NCBI RefSeq assembly: GCF_963678635.1
Contig: NC_087063.1
Location: 72,931,617-72,995,616 of the forward strand
Length of the DNA stretch: 64,000 nt
Source of the DNA: Symsagittifera roscoffensis
Taxonomy: Eukaryota; Xenacoelomorpha; Acoela; Convolutidae
Direction: 5' to 3'
Part shown: one piece after another, positions 57,827-64,000 of the stretch
Position numbering within the stretch: the stretch's first letter is position 1
Layout of the letters: the number at the start of each line of letters is the position of its first letter
Notes under the pieces: generated by a model
Databases searched by the model: none
What the model was told of the DNA's origin: nothing
What the model saw: the letters and a program-made list of their open reading frames with translations, nothing else
Program-made: the position numbers and the translations under genes

Positions 57827-60800
57827 TAAGTTCAATGTTTCTGTATGAACTCCTTCATCTTGATCTTTTTGGATAATCGTCTTTTTGGATAAAAATAACT
57901 AAGTCCTTTTTTGTCTGTTCATATATGGCCACCATATGTTTTACAGTTCTGAATCATCTGTTAGTAGATGAAGGTTAAGTAATTCACTCTCCTGCATTTT
58001 GTTCGTCTCCAGAATCTTCTAGAACCCGTTTATTTAAACATTTACTGCTAAATTTGATTTTATCGGACTTGTTGTCATAGCAGCAATATGTCTTGCTGCA
58101 CAAACAAAGCATTTCTGTACATTTAAATTCCTCTTTGAGAAGTCCCGGCTCCCGTTTATTGTGCTTTTTATGGACACTGCAACACGTTCGAGGGAATGAA
58201 TTAGATTTTGCATCTGCCTTGAAAGATTCTCTGCAATCAATTTTCCTCATTTTTCCCAAATGTCTTTTTTTTCTAGTTGGATACAGACGTACAAATTTTA
58301 CTCAATTAAAGTGAGTCTGTGTCCATCTCCAACTCTTCAAATTTATTTACATCACAAAACTTGTCTACGAAATCACAGTACAGTTCCAACCTTCTCAGCT
58401 TTGCATACTGAATTATGAAAAAGCCAAAATGATGAGTTCTTTGTGTTCAATGAAGGATTTCAGCAGCTCGACCTCATATAATTATTTCGCAATTATGTTC
58501 AGTCTTCAAATAGTGGTTAATTATTTGCCCTATGAGTTTTTTCATCGTTCAGATATTTTGTGATTGTATCTCTCGATCTATCCATGATCTGATATCAATA
58601 CGAGGAGTTACCCAAAAATTTCTTTGTTTCTGCTACAAATCCTGACATATGGTTCTGACAGCTCCTCTTCTCGCATCAAGCACTGATTGAACGAAAGTAT
58701 TAAAACAATTCCGAGGAGAAAACTGAACAAAACGGTAAATTTGGTGCACTGCAACCCAACTCCAAATAAAAGTTGGTTCCATTTTCTAGCTTGAAACTAG
58801 ATATCAGCATTCGCTGAGGATGTTTTAACACTTCGTTCTCGGTTGCATAATTCTTCTTGTAGTCTCCGATATCGTTTCTTCTAACCTTAGTATTTTTGAA
58901 AAGTGGAGGAAAGTTTACAGATTTTGATTTCAGTTCAACTGGAAAAACTAAATCGCACTGAACATAAGCAAAAAATATCCAACTTTTATTTGTGATGGGA
59001 GTCTGTGGAAGAAATCTTTTATAGGTAAAGTGGGTTCAAACGTGATTTTTGATCTTGTCATTGGATTTGAAGCTTTCCCACCAGTCATACTCCCACATTT
59101 CTTCAACTTTGTATCTTTTCTCTTTATGTATTCCCGTCTCATCATGCATCTCTCTCTTGTATCCTGATCTGTTAAGGACGGACGAGCTTCTTGACAAGAA
59201 CAGAAGTGGTAGTAACATCCCATTGCTTCAAACACTATCTTACAGTGATCACAATAACCGTCCTCATTAAAACAGTCAATTATTTTCTGTTTTCCTGGTG
59301 TAAAAAAGCTCTCATGCTTACATTATGGTCTTGTTTCCTGGTAAAATGACATGACCATATTCTCAATTTTGCGAGTCCGTTTATTTCTAGCCTTGAATTT
59401 CTGCATGTCAGCTTTAAGTTCCCATCTCGTGTACAGTCCTGTTGGCATCTCTTGACACATTGGCAAGGGGTAGAGCTGATATGCATCAATTCCAACGATT
59501 GATTTACGCATATTTTATGAATTTCTGATGAACGTTTCATCATCTACAGCTTTTCGAGTGAAAAAATGAAAGGTTCACCAGTCATGTCTCCTCATAATTT
59601 TTCACACAAATCTTTATCATTTTCGCAAAAGGGATAAAACTTGTAATTTGTAGCATTGAGTGGACATATTTTTGCTAGATTTGGAAGATTACATCCAAGT
59701 TTGGAAAGCCATCCGTGTTATTGTACCACTGCAAAAGTCTTTGAACACAGACATTCCGTTTTTCTTGCAAGTCTCTCGTAAGTAATTGTAATTATTCAAA
59801 CTAGATGGATTCACAGTCTTGTTTTGAAGCTTTTTGAGTGCTTGTTGTTCGTCAAGCGCACTCTTTCTCAACTTCTCATAATCAAGGAAATCTTTGTCTA
59901 GAAAGTTATTGTTTCCAAGTTTACTGAAAAAGGCTTCATACAGTGGCAACTCAGGAAAATCAAGTTTTTCTGGGTTTTCAAACCACTCTTCCTTTCGCTA
60001 GCTTTATAGGCTTTGAGAAAGGAGTCCAGAGTAGTTGCCCCACCCAGAACTTTCATTATGTCGAGAAATTGTACATCTTCAAACTTCAAGGGAATGAAAT
60101 CTTTTTTTTTTGCTGACTGATGTTTCTTGTTCTTTATCGCGGATCAAATAGTAGATTAAGTCGGACTTGATCAAATTCAAATCATATCTACCACTATTAA
60201 ATCCAAAAACAGGTGAAGTATTCACATATCTTTTCAGATGTTGTTTCAAATCAATGACTTGCTTTTTCTGAATTCGCAAAATTGTGTTGACATAGCTGCC
60301 TTTTTCCGAATCTTCAATGCATTCGTCTTTGTACTCAAGTTTGTTTTTTGAAAATTTTTGGCTCGTTTGCTTAGCATCAAAAAGCTTTTTCATTTCTCTA
60401 TGATAGCTACTCCAATATCTTGATATTTGTTCTCATCTCCAGCTTATTTTGTTTAGCCAACAGTTCGAGGTTGCTTACAAAAACAATTATCAAGCTATGA
60501 TATAGAGACTGAAATTAGAATTTTTTTTCGATCCAGCTATTAGTTTGGGTCGATTTTAGTTCTTCTGTAGGAACACAAATCGAATCAATGTCGAAAATTG
60601 TTAGACAATTGAAAAGATTGTTATTTTCAGAAACTGAAACCTTCTAGCTTTTCAAACAAGGTTTCGCAAAGCTCAGACGTTCTTTGGGTAAATACGTCTC
60701 TCTCGATCCTTGCATCTCAGAAGATGTTTGTTAAAATTGTCGGATTTATTAAAAAAAGATTCACAACTAGGACACCGGAAGCACTTGAAGAAAGAATCAA

Positions 60801-61968
60801 TATCATTTGTATGAATGATATAATTGTTGAATCTCAATAGTTTCACTGTTTTATCAAATCTTCCGACACTTCGTCGAGCTAGGTCTCCTACATATATTCA
60901 TTCTTGAATATCGAAATCGTATGTAAAATTGTTTCTTGGCACAGTTTCCTCGACAACAGGTAAGTCTTCTATTGAAACTCCACGAAAATTTTTAGGATCA
61001 TGAAGTGATTTCGATTAGGTTTCTGTGAAGTATCTAGAAGTGTGGGAGTCGAGATGATTGTGTTTGTTCATGTACATTGCCAATTCGCGGAAAAGACACA
61101 CATGATCTTTGTAAGGTTCCTTGTCTTTGTTAGACAAAAGACAGTTCACTTTCGTATGTCGTAGTAATAGTTCAGGTATGGAAGAGTCCGGACATGCCAT
61201 TGGTACGTTTTCGTGCAAAGGCAAAAACTGTAAGGTTTTTAATCAACTTGAATCTCCATTTTGTGTTTTGACGTTTCTGGGTACCTTGCTCTACAATATC
61301 AAATTTTTCCACTTTTCCTTGGACTTTTATCAAATCCGCTTTCGTACACAGTAAGTGGAATCTTTCAAACAAGGTAATGTTTTCATGGGCGTAGAAACAT
61401 CGATATTCACCAGTCTCATGATTTCGAAGAACATATCCCAGAGCAAGGTTGATTTCAGCAGCAGAATTGAGCTTTTTGAAGACTTCTTTAAATTTCTCGT
61501 TGGTTATTTTAGTGTCTAATTTGGACAATTGGAAGTTAAATACCCTATGTCTCCCATTTCCCATCTCCGTATCCACAAGAAAATGTTGAAAACCACTAAA
61601 TTCCTCCTTAAATTTTTCACCATTTTATCTTCTTCCTCCACAATTTTGTTCATGTGTGCTACAGTATCACTACGTTTCCGTTGTTTTGTTTCATGCTCTT
61701 TTCTCCGATGTTGTTGTAGAGAGTAGTAACGTCGAAACTCTTGTTCGCAAGAAGGACAAACTGTCGACTGCTTCGAATTTGGTTGAGCATGCTTCCTTCC
61801 AACATGACAATCCATCTCTTCGTTCTTCTTGGACATAAAATTGCAATTAGGACACTTACTTTCATCCTTCTCTTCACATCTCTTTCGATGTCTCGCAGCA
61901 TCAGATCTCCTGTATTTAGCACCACATTTCTCGCATTTTACTTTCTCATTTCGGTTCAGAGCAGTCAT
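57827..61968 (-). pseudogene. Second Polinton-type PolB, minus strand, full length but broken
   Basis: Starts MTALNRNEKVKCEKCGAKYR with three zinc fingers, followed by a domain with INLALGYVLRNHETGEYRC (61576-61172), a further finger (CPSCESFFNKSDNFNKHLLRC, about 60770-60710), an Exo I-like FDIDS near 60585, and Exo II FGFNSGRYDLNL with Asp at 60183. Polymerase motif A is GIDAYQLYP (Asp 59487), motif B KFLGNSSY then a stop where Gly is expected (near 58596), motif C MDTDSL (58312-58326) followed by a stop. The last part (58259-57984 and on to 57827) is Cys- and His-rich (CCYDNKSDK). About 1,380 codons, the right size for these polymerases, with at least ten frame breaks. Replicates element DNA with a protein primer. 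Confidence 0.85.
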
Positions 61969-62186
61969 TATCTAAAAAGATAAAACTGGGACTTTTAAAA
62001 TAATGTAAAATTAAAAGGTTAAAGTACCAATTGATTAAAGAACTTACTTTTTTTCTTTTTGTGAAGTAAGGAATTGTAAAAATTGAAGTAAAATTCATTT
62101 GACTGTTTCTTATTGCCGAACAAAATGAACAAATCAACCCAATAAAATACGCGTATTTATGATAAAAACGATGTCATCGCCTACGC

Positions 62187-62741
62187 AAGACAGCGATGAT
62201 GATGAACTAAAAGGAGAGTCTTATAAGGATGTTGTCGTCGTTGCCGCCAACGACAATCAAGATGAAGGGAACGCGGAACCCCCACAAAGGCAACCAGATG
62301 CAAGACAGCGACAGATGAAACAGATAGTGAAAATTCAAGGCGATTTTGAGATGCCAATGAGCATTCTGGAAATAGTAAGATTTGAAAGATTAAACAATGT
62401 TCAAATCAACGTATTTCGGTACGTTTATTTGACATTTCAAATTTCTTCCAGAAATTTTTTCTATTAAAAAAAAAACAAAAATCAACCATGACCTAGAAGT
62501 TTATTCTATTTCATATGAAGTAAACTTTTTTTCTTATTTAGGTACCAGTCAGAAGAGCTGATACCAACCGGATTTCAAAAGAGCTAAATTGTACATTTGT
62601 GATGGATTTGCTGCTTTTTTCCGACGGTTTTGCATATTTTTATGTGCTAATCAACGACCTGACAAAGCTGGTCAACTTTATTCGTAAAAGAGCACCACGC
62701 GACAGAAATGTCACATATATTAAGTCCATTGACCAAATATA
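62187..62741 (+). pseudogene. Duplicated PolB fragment (plus strand)
   Basis: Carries only the acidic insertion, the block ending in RFERLNNVQINVF, the intron (GT at 62419, AG at 62541) and the start of the next exon, exactly as in copy 1. It has no N-terminal zinc fingers, so it is a dead fragment that lies head-to-head with the minus-strand PolB (220 bp from its start). Confidence 0.8.
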
Positions 62742-64000
62742 TTAAGTCATGTATATATTAAAATGTACCCACGTTTTTAAAATTTTTTTCAAAGCCACAT
62801 CTCGTACACTGTGAACACAGGTCTTCGCAGTTATAACACTCAAGTTGAACGAGCCCAAATTTTCTCCACTTTTATCCGCACATCTGCCCCATCCCCATCT
62901 ACCCATCCCCAGCTACCCTCACCCCTACCTACCTACCTACCTACCTACCTACCCTACCCTCACAGTACCTCGCACCCACCTACCCTCCCTCTACCACACC
63001 TACTTGATTCTGCATTAGTTTGGGGGGGGGGGGGGGTAAAGGTCTGTGGGGGTTGAAGGTGTGCGTGTGAGAGGATGTGGGGCTTCACGCGCTTACGGTA
63101 TTTCAGTTATTTTCACGTAATTTAACGGTAAATGTAAGGAAAAAGTAAGTGGTGCGGGAGTGGAGGTAGCCGTAAGTGAAGGAAGTGATAAAAAGAGTGG
63201 TTGCAGTAAGTGTGAGATATTTAGGAGGAGGGGGAGAAAGAAGAATTTAAAAAAATAGAAAAAAAATCACTTATTTGCTGTAGCCAAATGTAAAACACAA
63301 TTTAGCTATTGCAACGTTCGAGTTTTGAATATCTTCTTTCAAGTCCATGGAAAATCCAGGCTACTATTAAAAAAATTTGTTAATCTATTAATACATTTTA
63401 ATCGATTTTAATGGAGTACGTTGGTTTGTACTTTGTTTATTTCATAATCAATTTTTGTCCATTTTGACCCATTGTTTTAGAATTTTACAAAGACAAACCA
63501 TGAAAGCCCATTATTTTTGATTAACATCCATGGAACCTCATTGCGGGATACTTTTATGGTTGAAAACTTGAGGAACTCCAATTCTTCGTTTTTGAGTCGG
63601 GTACGTAATTTAAGTGTCACATATTACGATTTCGAGATTGCTTTTGCGAGCAAGAAGGGTTGATTTATTTTACCGGCACTTAGGAACCAACATAGTCATT
63701 ATACACTTGGAAAAGAGTCACCCGTACCCAGTGAATTTTCCTAAACAGATCTGAAATAATCTTTTTCAGATCTAAATTTCAGATCTGAAATAGGTCGTGA
63801 ATTGTTTAAATAACGCTTGGATACTTTAAGGAGTGGTTGTTTCAGATTCAATTTCAGGTCGGACGTTTTCTTTTTTCTTGGTTATTTCAGATCTGAAAAA
63901 TTCTATTTCAGATTTACTTTCAGATCTGAAGTTTAGTTTGTCCTGGTTATTTAAGATCTGAAAATCAATGATTCGGACTCGATTGTTGCTATTTTTGAAG
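62187..64000 (+). repeat. Near-perfect direct duplication, copy 2 (runs off the window)
   Basis: Copy of 54857-56669. The left junction lies inside PolB coding sequence: cctacgcaagacagcg here, aggacgaagacagcg in copy 1, with four shared bases (aaga) at the break. The right end is beyond the window. Confidence 0.97.

Noticed and set aside
1-64000. CRISPR arrays, bacterial operons or riboswitches
   Set aside because: The tandem repeats lack unique spacers of constant length, and introns and element types show eukaryotic DNA.

Overview
This window looks like invertebrate metazoan DNA that is almost entirely repeats and mobile elements. The reasons are: split eukaryotic coding pieces with short introns (a 55-bp intron in an SLC22-type transporter fragment, a 122-bp intron in a DNA polymerase gene), LTR retrotransposons of the Ty3/Gypsy class, a Polinton/Maverick with a full capsid module, MITE-like elements, a degenerate satellite and several microsatellites. 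I cannot name the species. There is no intact ordinary cellular gene: almost every reading frame carries stops or frameshifts, and the coding calls rest on domain order and catalytic motifs.

Layout. (1) 1-4437: degenerate GC-rich satellite, period about 30 bp, with a ~610-bp block duplicated 1.38 kb apart. (2) 4737-23320: one very long (about 18.6 kb) Ty3/Gypsy-class element between two ~375-bp LTRs that differ by roughly a tenth. It has gag, protease, RT, RNase H, integrase (D,D35E), a P/S/T-rich ORF, an env-like glycoprotein gene with a C-terminal membrane anchor, and a further ORF of unknown function after env. (3) 23380-27840: degenerate repeats, a two-exon relic of an SLC22/MFS transporter whose splice acceptor is triplicated, a minisatellite and two MITE-like elements. 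(4) 27840-33172: a second Gypsy-class element (two-knuckle nucleocapsid, protease, RT, RNase H, D,D35E integrase, long S/P/T-rich tail), 5' truncated. (5) 33597-40900: two direct copies of a ~3.05-kb non-coding unit separated by a ~0.9-kb spacer that recurs at 56 and 63 kb; the second copy carries an extra MITE. (6) 41270-55410: a decayed Polinton with packaging ATPase, rve integrase, penton-like minor capsid, basic virion-type protein, double-jelly-roll major capsid, adenain-type protease, a PC4-like reverse-strand ORF, and the N-terminal part of a protein-primed PolB. (7) 57827-61968, minus strand: a second PolB of a different subtype, full length but broken. (8) 62187-64000: a near-perfect copy of 54857-56669, so the last 7.3 kb is the start of a direct duplication that runs off the window.

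Functionally, the retroelements encode reverse transcription and integration, and the larger also once encoded an envelope. The Polinton genes form a virus-like module: PolB replicates, the integrase inserts, the ATPase packages, the capsid proteins build the shell and the protease matures it. The nested and duplicated arrangement suggests a long-lived transposon graveyard such as heterochromatin.
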